DNA of 22,899 nt from Myxococcales bacterium (GCA_003153055.1 PMBV01000270.1:1-22899), one strand, 5' to 3'. Shown: positions 1 through 7,948, numbered from the stretch's first letter. Program-made: numbers and translations. The notes: generated by a model not told the origin, from the letters alone.

Positions 1-166
1 GTTCGTCACTCGGCGAAGTCTGGGGCACCCGTTCGCGGCCCTCTCGGCGGTGGTGTTGGTCGTGGGGCTGCTGATGATGGGCCGGCGGTGGCTGCCCCAG
101 CCTGTGGGTCCGGAGGCGGCCGAGTCAGGAGAGCCGCTCGCGGAGGAACCAGCGCCCTCGGAGTGA
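1..166 (+). CDS. C-terminal fragment of a membrane protein (cut by window edge)
   Basis: Frame 2 is open from the first base and ends in TGA at 164-166, giving 54 residues. It holds one hydrophobic segment (residues about 12-28, AALSAVVLVVGLLMM), then RRW and a Pro/Glu-rich acidic tail ending EEPAPSE. A final transmembrane helix with a short charged cytoplasmic tail would fit the end of a multi-span transporter, but no family motif is left in the visible part. The upstream gene body is outside the window, so its function cannot be named. The 82 bases that follow, up to the stop of the convergent gene, contain nothing recognisable. Confidence 0.5.
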   Translation, partial: FVTRRSLGHPFAALSAVVLVVGLLMMGRRWLPQPVGPEAAESGEPLAEEPAPSE

Positions 167-248
167 CCCTTTCGGGGCGAGGGCTCCACGCGCTGAGTCG
201 AACACGGCTCTGACTCGCGCCGCCGACCCTCCTCGTGGGCCATGGTGG

Positions 249-629
249 CTAGCCGCTTGCTCTTCGGACCAGCTCGTCGCTCGCCGGTTTGAACGCCACG
301 CGGTCGAAGACCAGCGTCACCGAGGCGACCTTCTCGCCTTCGATTCGTAGCCACTCGACGATTGGCACGGCCCCTGCCGAGGTGTCGGTGATGAAGTCGT
401 AAATGACGCAGACCTCCGACCCGTCTTCAAAGACCTTCCTCACGTCGCTCCGTACCCAAACCGGGGCGATCCGCCGGAGCACGGCCAGGTAGGCGGGGGC
501 TCCCGTCGACGAGTTGTTCGGGCCGATGAACCGGATATCGGCGGCCAGGAGCGACGCCACCGCGTCGAAGTCCTTGCGGCCGCACGCCTCGATGTACGCC
601 ACTGCGATGGCTTTCGGGTCTGGGGGCAT
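249..629 (-). CDS. Stand-alone SnoaL-like (NTF2 fold) protein
   Basis: A 126-residue protein starting MPPDPKAIAVAYIEA. The reading frame is open further upstream, but this ATG has a good ribosome site (GGCGAGGAG, about 6 bases upstream) and gives the usual length of the family. The pattern of an N-terminal helix (AYIEACGRKDFDAVASLLAADIRF), then GPNN, and alternating strands ending in VFDRVAF is typical of SnoaL-like ketosteroid-isomerase-fold proteins, which bind or isomerise small hydrophobic molecules or act as ligand-binding modules. The start lies 16 bases after the stop of the ECF sigma factor, which itself ends in a SnoaL-like domain, so the two are probably cotranscribed. No specific substrate can be read from the sequence. 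Whether it is an enzyme or a ligand sensor is open. Confidence 0.8.
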   Translation of the reverse strand: MPPDPKAIAVAYIEACGRKDFDAVASLLAADIRFIGPNNSSTGAPAYLAVLRRIAPVWVRSDVRKVFEDGSEVCVIYDFITDTSAGAVPIVEWLRIEGEKVASVTLVFDRVAFKPASDELVRRASG

Positions 630-645
630 GTGTTCTCCTCGCCCT

Positions 646-1617
646 TCAGGACACTCGAGGGCCCGAAAACTGTTCGGTGGGCGTGTCGTGGAATGCGAAC
701 GCCGCGAAGTAGCTCGCACCGACGAAGGTCGTCATCTCGGTGGCTCTCTCGCCCAGGAACCGGGCGACCATGATGGAGTGGGCCTCCACCGTGCCATCGG
801 CCAGCCGGCGGTAGAACGCGAAGGCCGGGGCCCCGTTGGCGCGGGTCGGGACAACCCGAACCAGGCTCGACCAGAAGGCAGTGAACCGTGGCGTCTGGAG
901 GAATCGAACCACCGCGTCGACCCCCTGGAACCACATCGCGTAGGGCGGCATGGCCAGGGCGACGTCCTGACGCAACAAGGCGACCAAGGTGTCGAGATCC
1001 CTCGTTTCCCAGGCACGAACGAAGGCGCCCACCACGGGGCCCGCGGGCTCCTCCGCGTCGGGCCGCTGGCGGACGACGGCCTCGCGAGCTCGGTGCAGCG
1101 CGCTGTTCACCGACGGCACCGAGAGGCCCAGCGCTGCGGCGATCTCCTCGGCGGACCACCCGACCACGTCTTTGAGCAGCAGCGCCGCGCGTTGCCTCGG
1201 CGGCACGCGCTGAAGCAGCGCAAGGAACGAGAGGGCCACCGCCTCGCGAGTCTCGGCCTCCTCGGAAGGGTCGGGGAAAAGGCGCTCGTCGGCGGCGGGA
1301 GTAATCCATCGCTCGGGCTCGGTCTCCTGGACCTCGTAGGCCTCTCCCATCGGTGGTTGTTCGAGCTGCGGGAGACCTCGACGGCGGCGGTGCGCGAGGG
1401 CATTGAGGCACGCCTTCGTCGCGATGCTGTACAGCCATCGCTCGACCGGAGCGGTCCCCCGGAAGCTCCCCTGGGCCTTCCAGGCTCGCTCCAGCGCGTC
1501 CTGGGTCAGCTCCTCCGCTTCGGCGAACGACCCCATCATGCGGTAGCAGTGACGCACGAGCGCCGGGCGATGAGCGACGAACGCGGCCTGAAGGTCGAGC
1601 TTCACGCCGCGCAGCAT
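646..1617 (-). CDS. ECF RNA polymerase sigma factor with C-terminal SnoaL-like domain (SigG/TIGR02960-like)
   Basis: 323 residues from the ATG at 1617 (MLRGVKLDLQAAF); GAAG about 5 bases upstream is a modest ribosome site. The longer open frame upstream is rejected because its translation is Arg-rich and unlike the family. Sigma region 2 spans about 8-78 (RHCYRMMGSFAEAEELTQDA, ERWLYSIATKACLNAL). A linker contains ERWITPAADERLFPDP, and region 4 lies at about 125-180 (VPPRQRAALLLKDV, then the HTH GWSAEEIAAALGLS and VNSALHRARE). Residues about 195-310 form a SnoaL-like domain. Sigma factors of this group generally lack a cognate anti-sigma factor, and the C-terminal domain modulates activity. 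No anti-sigma gene is seen here, which agrees. The neighbour behind it is a free-standing SnoaL-like protein. The target regulon is unknown. Confidence in the family is high, in the exact subgroup moderate. Confidence 0.92.
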   Translation of the reverse strand: MLRGVKLDLQAAFVAHRPALVRHCYRMMGSFAEAEELTQDALERAWKAQGSFRGTAPVERWLYSIATKACLNALAHRRRRGLPQLEQPPMGEAYEVQETEPERWITPAADERLFPDPSEEAETREAVALSFLALLQRVPPRQRAALLLKDVVGWSAEEIAAALGLSVPSVNSALHRAREAVVRQRPDAEEPAGPVVGAFVRAWETRDLDTLVALLRQDVALAMPPYAMWFQGVDAVVRFLQTPRFTAFWSSLVRVVPTRANGAPAFAFYRRLADGTVEAHSIMVARFLGERATEMTTFVGASYFAAFAFHDTPTEQFSGPRVS

Positions 1618-1899
1618 ACTTCTTCGACCTCGGCCCCTGGCTCTCGCCGCGCGCGCGAAACGACCGTCGGGGAGCCAGGACCCTCTGAGCCCCCTGTGAA
1701 CTCGAGGTGACACACCATCTCTTCTCCTTGGCCGCGCGACCATTCGACGAATTGCCGTTCGGAGGGGCGGAAACGCGGGCGCACGTGACCGAGTGACCCA
1801 CTTCCGCTCGTCCAATCACCTGGCACTGGACCAGATGAACGTCTGAAACGAAATCGACCACCCACGGACCCCCCCCCAGTTGTACAGACCGGTGAGTGC

Positions 1900-3207
1900 A
1901 TGACCCCTGAGCATGACGCAGTTGGCCGCAAGCCGTGGGCCCCCTTGTTCAACGATGCCGCCGCGCCACGCACCCCTGAGCGACGCTCGGCGCCGGCTGT
2001 CATTCCGACTTTCGCGAGTCTGGTGTGGCTGGCAGTCGCTGGCTGCGGAGGGCTGGTCGACGATTTCCACACCCCTGATGCCGGCCGACGCGACGCGGGC
2101 GGTGGGAGTGTGCAGCCCTTCGACGCGGGGCAGGGTGATCCAGGGCACGGTGATCCCGGGCGTCCCGACGCGGGCTCGACCCCCGTCGACTCAGGCCACC
2201 CGCCCGTCCTTGACGCAGGCTCCAGCTCGGAGGTTGACGCTGGACTGTGGACCGAGGCCGGCGTGGGGACGGAGGGCGACGGCGACTTCACCATTTCCGA
2301 CCTCAAGACGCAGCCCGAACTCACCGACAAGGGGGCGCCCAAAGGCAAGTCCTATTCCTTCACGATGGACTCGAGCAAGAGCGTCCTCTACGACGGCAAG
2401 GACAAGACGCTCGACCAAGGGACGCGCTCCCGCACCCGTGGCATCAACGTCTACATCCCGGCCAAGTACGTCGACGGCACCCCGGCTCCCATCTTCGTCA
2501 TGCAGGACGGAGCCGGGCCGATGACCGAGGTGAGCCGCGCGCTCGACAACCTCACCATCTCGACCGACCCCAACCGCAAGCTCCCGGCCTTCATTGCCAT
2601 CGGCGTGCAGAATGGAGGCGGTGACTCCTTTCACAGCGAGCGGGGGCTCGAGTACGACACGGTCTCGGATCGCTACGCGCGCTTCATTGACACCGAGGTG
2701 CTGCCAGCCATCCTCGCCGACGCGAAAATCAAGGCCGACTATCCAAAACTCAAATTCACCGACGACCCTCGAGGTCGCGGCGTCGAGGGGTGCAGCTCCG
2801 GCGGCGCAGCGGCCTTCACGATGGGTTGGTTCGCTCCGCAGCTCTTCGGGCGCGTCGTCAGCTATTCAGGCACGCTCGTCGCCCAGCAGACCGATGGGCA
2901 GCCTGAATCGGTCATGTATCCCCTGGGGGCTTGGGAATACCACTCAAGCAAGAAAATCATTGCCAACTCCGCAGTCAAACCCGTGCGCATCTTCATCAAC
3001 GTGAATGAAAACGACCTTCGGTCCACGGACGCGGAAAGCACGAACCACAACTGGGTGATGGCCAATCAACGAACCGCGGCCGCGCTCAAGGCCAAGGGCT
3101 ACCATTATCGCTTCGTGCTGGCGAAGGGCGTGGGGCACTGTGACGGGCGGGCCCTGCAGTCGACGCTCGCCGATGCACTCGTTTGGGTCTGGAGAGGCTA
3201 CCAGTAG
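1900..3207 (+). CDS. Secreted lipoprotein, esterase D / enterochelin-esterase-like alpha/beta hydrolase
   Basis: 435 residues. The N-terminus is long (about 30 polar residues) before a hydrophobic stretch ending in a lipobox, LAVAGC with Cys49, so a lipid-anchored exported protein is likely. A later start is possible, but no better ATG is in frame. Residues 55-130 are an Asp/Ala/Gly/Pro-rich linker with repeated PDAG/FDAG units, common in myxobacterial surface lipoproteins. The C-terminal domain (about 150-435) resembles the esterase family PF00756: GINVYIPAKY and PIFVMQDG strands, a nucleophile elbow GCSSGG (Ser299), an acidic NENDLR (Asp372) and a candidate catalytic His in KGVGHCDG (His413). 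It probably hydrolyses a carboxylic ester in the envelope or outside the cell; the substrate (acyl-sugar, siderophore or other) is not deducible. It ends 31 bases before the convergent LamG remnant. Confidence 0.85.
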   Translation: MTPEHDAVGRKPWAPLFNDAAAPRTPERRSAPAVIPTFASLVWLAVAGCGGLVDDFHTPDAGRRDAGGGSVQPFDAGQGDPGHGDPGRPDAGSTPVDSGHPPVLDAGSSSEVDAGLWTEAGVGTEGDGDFTISDLKTQPELTDKGAPKGKSYSFTMDSSKSVLYDGKDKTLDQGTRSRTRGINVYIPAKYVDGTPAPIFVMQDGAGPMTEVSRALDNLTISTDPNRKLPAFIAIGVQNGGGDSFHSERGLEYDTVSDRYARFIDTEVLPAILADAKIKADYPKLKFTDDPRGRGVEGCSSGGAAAFTMGWFAPQLFGRVVSYSGTLVAQQTDGQPESVMYPLGAWEYHSSKKIIANSAVKPVRIFINVNENDLRSTDAESTNHNWVMANQRTAAALKAKGYHYRFVLAKGVGHCDGRALQSTLADALVWVWRGYQ

Positions 3208-3238
3208 GCGCGCGCGCCGATGGCCATGAGCTCTGCCG

Positions 3239-3768
3239 TCAGTGGAAAGGGACCGTGGAGTCGACCCACGCTGGCCCGGCATCAGGGCTCGGTCCCAGCT
3301 CAGCGACGTTCTCGTTTCCGCTGACATCGCCGGTGGTCGCTCCGGCGCCCTCGTCGAAGGGGAAGTAGGCCGCGAGCCCGGCGGTGGACGTCTGGGCGCA
3401 GCTGCGGAGGTCGCGACCGATGTCGTCGATGGCCCCGCACCGAAGTCCAGATCCGCACCTCGTCGATGGTCCCGATGAAGAAGCCATCGGCGACTCCGCG
3501 GTTCACGTCGGTGCCGATGTAGAACGAATGGGTGTTGTAGAGTAGGTCAGCGCGAGGTGGTGCCACTCGTGCAGCGTTGGCGCCCAGGGGTGACCGATTC
3601 CCGTCGCGGTACTCTGGGAGTTACCGACAGTCGATCAGGCCTGGGGGATGCTCCGACGCCCACCGACCATTCGCCCGGCTGAGACGCGGCCTTGAGCGCG
3701 AGTGGTGTTCTCGGGTCGGGGCTCCGGCCAGCACGACGAGCTCCTCGGCTACGGTGGCAGGTCACCAA
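3239..3768 (-). pseudogene. Decayed LamG (concanavalin-like) domain protein
   Basis: Pieces of a LamG-type jelly-roll domain are scattered over three frames on the minus strand, in the correct order. Near 3640-3720 comes PLALKAASQPGEWSVGVGA. Around 3550-3590, in another frame, comes HEWHHLALTY. At 3430-3530, in a third frame, comes FYIGTDVNRGVADGFF followed by GTIDEVRIWTSV. From about 3440 down to the stop at 3239 comes GLAAYFPFDEGAG with DVSGNENV and the end WVDSTVPFH. At least three frame changes are needed, and the part between the WHHLALTY strand and the FYIGTD strand appears shortened by roughly 20 residues. LamG domains bind carbohydrates or proteins on the cell surface. The N-terminal portion is not recognisable, so the 5' boundary is approximate. 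Confidence 0.7.
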
Positions 3769-3821
3769 CGCGGCGCGATTGCTTCTCGAGAGAGGTCCGG
3801 TGGGTCTGGGCCTCCGAGCGC

Positions 3822-3857
3822 GTCATCAGGGTGTACAAATCAGTACACCGCGATGAC
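3822..3857 (-). repeat. Palindromic repeat, copy 1 (inverted relative to copies 2 and 3)
   Basis: A 36-base imperfect palindrome with outer arms GTCATC/GATGAC, inner arms GTGTAC/GTACAC and a six-base centre. Read on the minus strand, it aligns with the palindromes at 8710-8745 and 15782-15814, including the TGATT centre and the start of the following body (GCGCTnGGAG). The body similarity fades after about 30 bases (toward 3790), so this copy seems truncated. It sits in the gene-free stretch between the LamG remnant and the lipoprotein at 4061; the rest of 3769-4060 holds nothing else recognisable. Confidence 0.75.
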
Positions 3858-4060
3858 CCAGGTGATGACAGACTCGGGATCGAGGGAGCTGGAAGACGCG
3901 ACAGGAGTTGAACGGCTGTCGTACTCGCGCGCAGCTCAGAGTCACAGGGACGCGGATCGGAGCGCCCAGAGGCGGCCGCCAGGTGAGCCGCTAGCCAAAG
4001 CGAGCTCGGAAGTGGATCGCGCTCGGCCCTATTCCCCGAGCCGAGCGCGCCGACCCGCAA

Positions 4061-5101
4061 TCAGCGCACGACGATGGCGAGCGAGCGCTGGTCGACCATG
4101 GATTCCTGGGTGACGTTCAACGTCACCACACACATCGCCGGCGCTGCCGGGGCTGTCCACTTCGCATCCACACCGCCTCCTGAGGTATAGATGTATTGAT
4201 TGATGTACAATGTCGTCCCGCCGCAGTTGTCAGTGAGGGTCACGTCGACGGGCGCTCCTCCATCGACGGTCGCAGCTTCGTCTAGCACGACATAGGCGGC
4301 GATAGAGAGGTGCTGGCCAGGGGCCAAGCTCTGGCTGCATGTCGCGTCAGAGACGACCGGGAACCCCGAGCAGTTGAATCCCGTGGCGGAGGCCGAGATC
4401 GAGGAGATCCTCGGCCCCGAGATGTAGCTTCCCTCGACCGTGGCTACGCCGCTCCCGGTCTCGAGGACCACGACGTCAACCTGCTGGCTGGCGCTTTTGC
4501 CCTTGGCCGTCGCTGTGATGGTGAGCGTGCACACCCCGACGGCCGTGCTCGACCAGGTCGTCTCGGCGGAGTCGGTGGTCGAGAAGGTGCCCGAGGGACA
4601 GCTGCTGGTCCATGCGTAGGTGAGTGGGTCACCATTCGGGTCGGCCGCGGACGCCTTCAGCGTCACGGCCTCGCCCACCGCGGCCTTCGTTGTTGAGGCC
4701 ACGAGCGCGAAGATGCCCGGAGACGAGTCTGGCATCGGCGCCGGTGAGCTCGTGTCGAGGATCCTCAGGAAGACACTCGCGGTCTGCCCAGCGACGATGG
4801 TGACCGTTGTGGTTCCCTGGCCCGCCACCTGAGTGCCGGCATACGCCACCGCCGTGAGGGTCTGAACTCCAATGGGCAACATCACCGAGCCAGAGAACTT
4901 CGCCGTCGTCTTGTCGTACGTCAGCGTACGAGTGACATTCGCCGGCTGAGCTTCGATGGTGATGGCCGTGATGGCAGAGATGCCCGTCATCGCCGAGACC
5001 GAGACCGCGGCGTGTCCTTGCCCGTTCGGGTCAACCTGGGTCCCACAAGCGGACACCATTCCCGCAACCAGTACAACACCAATCCACGAGTGTAATCGCA
5101 T
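4061..5101 (-). CDS. Secreted lipoprotein with PKD/Ig-like domain
   Basis: 346 residues from the ATG at 5101 (MRLHSWIGVVLVAGMVSACG), which gives an excellent type II signal peptide: positive n-region, hydrophobic core and lipobox VSAC with Cys19. Upstream in-frame codons are rejected because they would bury this signal. Residues about 25-120 form a beta-rich domain (TLTYDKTTAKFSG, VTIVAGQTASVFLRI). Residues about 125-215 resemble a PKD/Ig-like fold, with VGEAVTLKASAADPNGDPL then YAWTSSCPSGTFS. The C-terminal part (about 220-346) is Ser/Thr/Gly-rich with paired cysteines and no recognised domain. It is probably a structural or adhesive surface lipoprotein; no enzyme motif is visible. A TTGACA promoter precedes it by about 70 bases. 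The downstream neighbour is gene-poor, so it appears monocistronic. Confidence 0.85.
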   Translation of the reverse strand: MRLHSWIGVVLVAGMVSACGTQVDPNGQGHAAVSVSAMTGISAITAITIEAQPANVTRTLTYDKTTAKFSGSVMLPIGVQTLTAVAYAGTQVAGQGTTTVTIVAGQTASVFLRILDTSSPAPMPDSSPGIFALVASTTKAAVGEAVTLKASAADPNGDPLTYAWTSSCPSGTFSTTDSAETTWSSTAVGVCTLTITATAKGKSASQQVDVVVLETGSGVATVEGSYISGPRISSISASATGFNCSGFPVVSDATCSQSLAPGQHLSIAAYVVLDEAATVDGGAPVDVTLTDNCGGTTLYINQYIYTSGGGVDAKWTAPAAPAMCVVTLNVTQESMVDQRSLAIVVR

Positions 5102-5168
5102 AGTCCAGCTTTCCGAAGGAGTGAGCGCCAAGGCAATGGGCGGGTGCCCTCTTGCACCGGCGCGCGAA

Positions 5169-5197
5169 CTCGTATGCAGGCAAACCATCCGTGTCAA
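5169..5197 (-). promoter_or_regulatory. Putative sigma-70-type promoter of the PKD-like lipoprotein
   Basis: On the minus strand a perfect -35 hexamer TTGACA (5192-5197) is followed after exactly 17 bases by TACGAG (5169-5174). The -10 is weak (3 of 6), but the XRE-cupin promoter in this window also uses a TACGnn -10 with a 17-base spacer. Transcription would start near 5162, leaving a leader of about 60 bases before the ATG at 5101. Confidence 0.45.
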
Positions 5198-5235
5198 TAA
5201 TTACAGTGAAGGCGAAGACGCCGCGAGTTATCGTT

Positions 5236-5252
5236 CTCTCAGAATCTGAGAG
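5236..5252 (-). terminator. Small perfect hairpin after the SpoIID-like gene
   Basis: CTCTCAG-AAT-CTGAGAG forms a 7-bp perfect stem with a three-base loop, 22 bases past the stop of the SpoIID-like gene and upstream of the next promoter. There is no T-tract on the minus strand, so an intrinsic terminator is only one reading; an mRNA 3'-end stabiliser is another. Confidence 0.3.
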
Positions 5253-5274
5253 CGTTGATTGCTCTGTCGCTCAC

Positions 5275-6333
5275 TCAGGGAGCCGGAGCGACTCGAGTGT
5301 CGGGGAAGTAGCGCGAGAGAATCTTCTTCCAGTCGGCGCCTTGACGAGCGAGCGCGGCCGCACCCGCCTGGCACAGCCCGACACCATGGCCTCGCCCAGT
5401 GCCCATGAAATGGACCTGAGACTCGACCTCCTCGACCGTCAGCTTGGCGCTGAGCACCGAGTGGGGGCCGAAGACCTGGCCGAGGCGGGCCACCAGCGCC
5501 TCACCGGTCATGCGCTTGCCGAAGGCTCTCAGCTCGAGGACGCGACCGGCCGAGTCTCTCCGCAGCACTTCAATGGCCGCGCCGTCGGGTCGCACGCCCA
5601 GACCCTCCGCCAGGTCCTCACGGGGCACCACGAAGTCCCACTTGAAGTTCGGCGCCTCCCGGCAGCGAACACCACTCTTGTCGACGTCCGGCACCGCGCT
5701 GCCGGCGCCCTCCTCACCGAAGACGTCAAGGGCTCGGCTGGTGTGGCCTCCACACGAAGCGTGGGAGGAGGCCGGCTTGAGCGCCACCGCGCCGGTGAGG
5801 AGCACCTGCCCGCGGGTCTCGGCCACGGCCGCCCGGGCCTCGGCTTGTTCGACCCGCTGGCCCCGGTAGACCTGGCAGTGGCTGGAGTCGCAGAGGTCGT
5901 ACCCGGCGACGCCATGGCGCCGTCGGCTGGCGAGCGCGAAGGTCCGCGAGACGACCGCTTGGGCCTGGAGCGCGGCCGCCTTGGCTCCGGCCATCTCGGT
6001 CTCCACCACCGAGGGGAGGTACTCTTCCACGTCGACCTCGTTGATGAGCTGGAGCCCAGCGCCGGCCACCGTGACCCGCAGCACGCCCGGGTAGCGACGG
6101 ACCTCTCCCTTCACCTCGACGGTGATGTCGCCCTGGCCGGTGATGACGCTGCACTTGGTCTCGCCGACCTCGAGCTGGCGAAGGCCGGTCGCTATCTCCG
6201 CTGGTGAGGTGAGAGGAGCCCCGTCACAGCTCAGCTCCTTCGCCACCAGCCGAACCTGCACCGGGTGTTCCTGCTCGAGCACTCGGACCAACAGCGGCGC
6301 GGCGGTCAGGACAATGGCAACCAACGAGCTCAT
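5275..6333 (-). CDS. SpoIID/LytB-domain peptidoglycan glycan-strand hydrolase
   Basis: 352 residues. The N-terminus (MSSLVAIVLTAAPLLVRVLEQ) looks like a short signal peptide or anchor. The SpoIID domain covers about 95-345. Diagnostic blocks are DVEEYLPSVVETEM (about 101-114, with Glu113 aligning with the catalytic Glu of SpoIID lytic transglycosylases), LQAQAVVSRTFAL (122-134), CDSSHCQVYRG (148-158), SSHASCGGHTS (189-199) and GRGHGVGLCQAGAAALA (313-329). The family cleaves denuded glycan strands of peptidoglycan; outside endospore formers it probably acts in wall remodelling or spore maturation. The gene starts 9 bases after the stop of the MFS transporter and has no clear ribosome site, so translational coupling to that gene is likely. 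A hairpin follows its stop. The family call is firm, the cellular role inferred. Confidence 0.92.
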   Translation of the reverse strand: MSSLVAIVLTAAPLLVRVLEQEHPVQVRLVAKELSCDGAPLTSPAEIATGLRQLEVGETKCSVITGQGDITVEVKGEVRRYPGVLRVTVAGAGLQLINEVDVEEYLPSVVETEMAGAKAAALQAQAVVSRTFALASRRRHGVAGYDLCDSSHCQVYRGQRVEQAEARAAVAETRGQVLLTGAVALKPASSHASCGGHTSRALDVFGEEGAGSAVPDVDKSGVRCREAPNFKWDFVVPREDLAEGLGVRPDGAAIEVLRRDSAGRVLELRAFGKRMTGEALVARLGQVFGPHSVLSAKLTVEEVESQVHFMGTGRGHGVGLCQAGAAALARQGADWKKILSRYFPDTRVAPAP

Positions 6334-6342
6334 GGAGCTGAT

Positions 6343-7644
6343 TTACGCCACCAGCGCATCAGCGTCGCGATCCTTCGTCTCCTCTGCATAGCCAAGCAGC
6401 AAGAGCACCACGCCCACCAGAGGTGCGATGGCCACCCACTTGAGAATCTCCAAGGGGTTCGCGCCCGACCTCGCCGCGTAGCCCACCGCGAAGGGTCCCC
6501 ACATCGCAACCAAGCGCCCCGCGTTGTAGCAGAAGCCCGAGCCCGTCCCACGGATTCGACTGGGGAAGAGCTCGGGGAGGTAGAAGGTGAACGAGCCGAA
6601 GACGCCGAACACCGTCAGGCCGACAAAGAAGATGGACGCCAACCGCTGCGCGTGGGGCATCTCGAGCCCGAAGACGCCGGAGATGGCCACGATGCTGGCG
6701 AGGAAGTACCCCAGGAACATCGGTCGTCGCCCGAAGCGCAGGGCTATCGGCACCGTCAGCAGTGTGCCCAGAAGTCCGCCCACGTTGAACGCCGTCGTCG
6801 CCAGCGTGATGTACTGGGCACGCGTGTGGGCCAGCTCGGCGCTCATCGCCGAAGAGACGGCCTCTCGCGCCAAGTGCGCGGCCACCAGGGGAATGAAGGC
6901 GCTGCAGCTCCACCAGGTGATGAGCGCGGTGACGGCCATGCCCAGGCCGCCCAGCGTGCGGTGCCGAAGCGCAGGGCTGAACAGCTCACGTACGCTCGGG
7001 CTCTCACTGGGCTTCCAACCCTCGGGCTCCTTCACCTTGAGCCGAATGGCGATGGCCACCGCCGAGGGGATGAGCCCGGTGAGGAAGACGAGTCGCCACG
7101 AGAGGCTGGGGTCGCTCGCGATGGAGTCGAGCTGACGGGTGAAGAGGTCGTTGACCCAGGTCGCCAGGAAGAGCCCGGCGGGTGCCGAGGTGTAGAGCAA
7201 CGCGCCGCCGAGGACCCGGCGCTCCCGTGGAAGCGCCTCGGACACCAGCGAAGCCCCGGCGGCCCACTCACCACCGATGCCGAGGCTGGCGATGAAGCGC
7301 AGGCCGGCGAGCACCCACAGGTTCGGGGCCAGGGAGCAGAGCGCCGTCGCCCCAGCGTACGTCAACATGGTGAGCAGCAGGGCGCGGGTCCGCCCGAGCC
7401 GGTCGGTGACCTTCCCGAACAAGATGCCGCCCAGGGCCCAGCCCAGGAGTAACAGACACGTCAACCCAGCCGTCCACATCGTCGTCTGGGTAGAGAGCGT
7501 CGGGTCGCCGGGGGACAGCCCCAGGAGGTTGGGTACGCAGATGGGGGCCACGTAGTTGAACAGCAGCCCGTCGAAGACATCGAAGCCCCAGCCGAGCCAG
7601 GCCGCGAAGAGGACGAGCCACTGGTAGCGAGACAGACCGAGCAC
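6343..7644 (-). CDS. MFS transporter, metabolite:H+ symporter type
   Basis: 433 residues with about 12 hydrophobic segments; the start is a GTG at 7644 (VLGLSRYQWLVLF) that gives a complete first helix. TM1 carries GWGFDVFDGLLFN with two Asp residues, as in aromatic-acid and metabolite:H+ symporters. The loop between TM2 and TM3 has MFS motif A as GKVTDRLGRTR (77-87), and TM4 holds RFIASLGIGGEWAAGASLVSE. The second half repeats motif A as ALRFGRRP, and TM10-11 contain FYLPELFPSRIRGTGSGFCYN, typical of the sugar/metabolite porter superfamily. The substrate is unknown; an organic acid is the most likely type. It lies directly upstream of the SpoIID-like gene (9-base gap), an odd pairing that may be an operon of convenience. 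The next gene upstream, dodecin, is 88 bases away on the same strand. Confidence 0.9.
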   Translation of the reverse strand: MLGLSRYQWLVLFAAWLGWGFDVFDGLLFNYVAPICVPNLLGLSPGDPTLSTQTTMWTAGLTCLLLLGWALGGILFGKVTDRLGRTRALLLTMLTYAGATALCSLAPNLWVLAGLRFIASLGIGGEWAAGASLVSEALPRERRVLGGALLYTSAPAGLFLATWVNDLFTRQLDSIASDPSLSWRLVFLTGLIPSAVAIAIRLKVKEPEGWKPSESPSVRELFSPALRHRTLGGLGMAVTALITWWSCSAFIPLVAAHLAREAVSSAMSAELAHTRAQYITLATTAFNVGGLLGTLLTVPIALRFGRRPMFLGYFLASIVAISGVFGLEMPHAQRLASIFFVGLTVFGVFGSFTFYLPELFPSRIRGTGSGFCYNAGRLVAMWGPFAVGYAARSGANPLEILKWVAIAPLVGVVLLLLGYAEETKDRDADALVA

Positions 7645-7732
7645 GGGGCACTTTCGGGCGAGGGTGGGCCAGGCGACGCGCAGCAGGGTGCCACGCCGCA
7701 GGGCAGGAAGCTACGCCTTCGAGTCGGCCGGT

Positions 7733-7948
7733 CTACTCTTTGGAGCCGTACTTGAACGACACCTTCAGTCTGGCTCGGTAGCCCGTCACCTTGCCGTCCT
7801 CAATCACTAGGTCGAGCTTCTCGATCTCGGCGACCCGGAGGTCACGCAAGGAGCCCGAGGCCCGCTTCACCGCCGCCGCCGCCGCGTCTTCCCACGACTT
7901 GGTGCTCGTCCCGACCAGCTCGATAATCTTGTACACGCTCTCGGCCAT
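7733..7948 (-). CDS. Dodecin family flavin-binding protein
   Basis: 71 residues, the normal length for dodecins, starting MAESVYKIIELVGTS with a strong ribosome site GGAGG about 7 bases before the ATG. Family hallmarks are all present: VYKIIELVGTSTKSWEDAAAAAV (strand then helix), ASGSLRDLRVAEIEKLDLVIEDG and GYRARLKVSFKY. Dodecins assemble as hollow dodecamers that store or buffer riboflavin, FMN, FAD or CoA in the cytoplasm. It is flanked on the same strand by a small membrane protein (67 bases upstream) and the MFS transporter (88 bases downstream), so cotranscription is possible but not shown. The call is very secure. Confidence 0.96.
   Translation of the reverse strand: MAESVYKIIELVGTSTKSWEDAAAAAVKRASGSLRDLRVAEIEKLDLVIEDGKVTGYRARLKVSFKYGSKE

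Noticed and set aside
440..1861. Alternative long frames over the sigma factor (both strands)
   Set aside because: The sigma-70 regions 2 and 4 and the SnoaL tail are in the 646-1617 frame; the others are Arg/Pro/Gly-rich shadows.
1618..1899. Promoter search in the divergent spacer between the sigma factor and the esterase lipoprotein
   Set aside because: No convincing -35/-10 pair or ECF-type motif found on either strand; nothing reported.
5152..7452. Two long plus-strand frames (5152-6207 and 6265-7452)
   Set aside because: Shadows of the SpoIID-like and MFS genes; no domains and biased composition.
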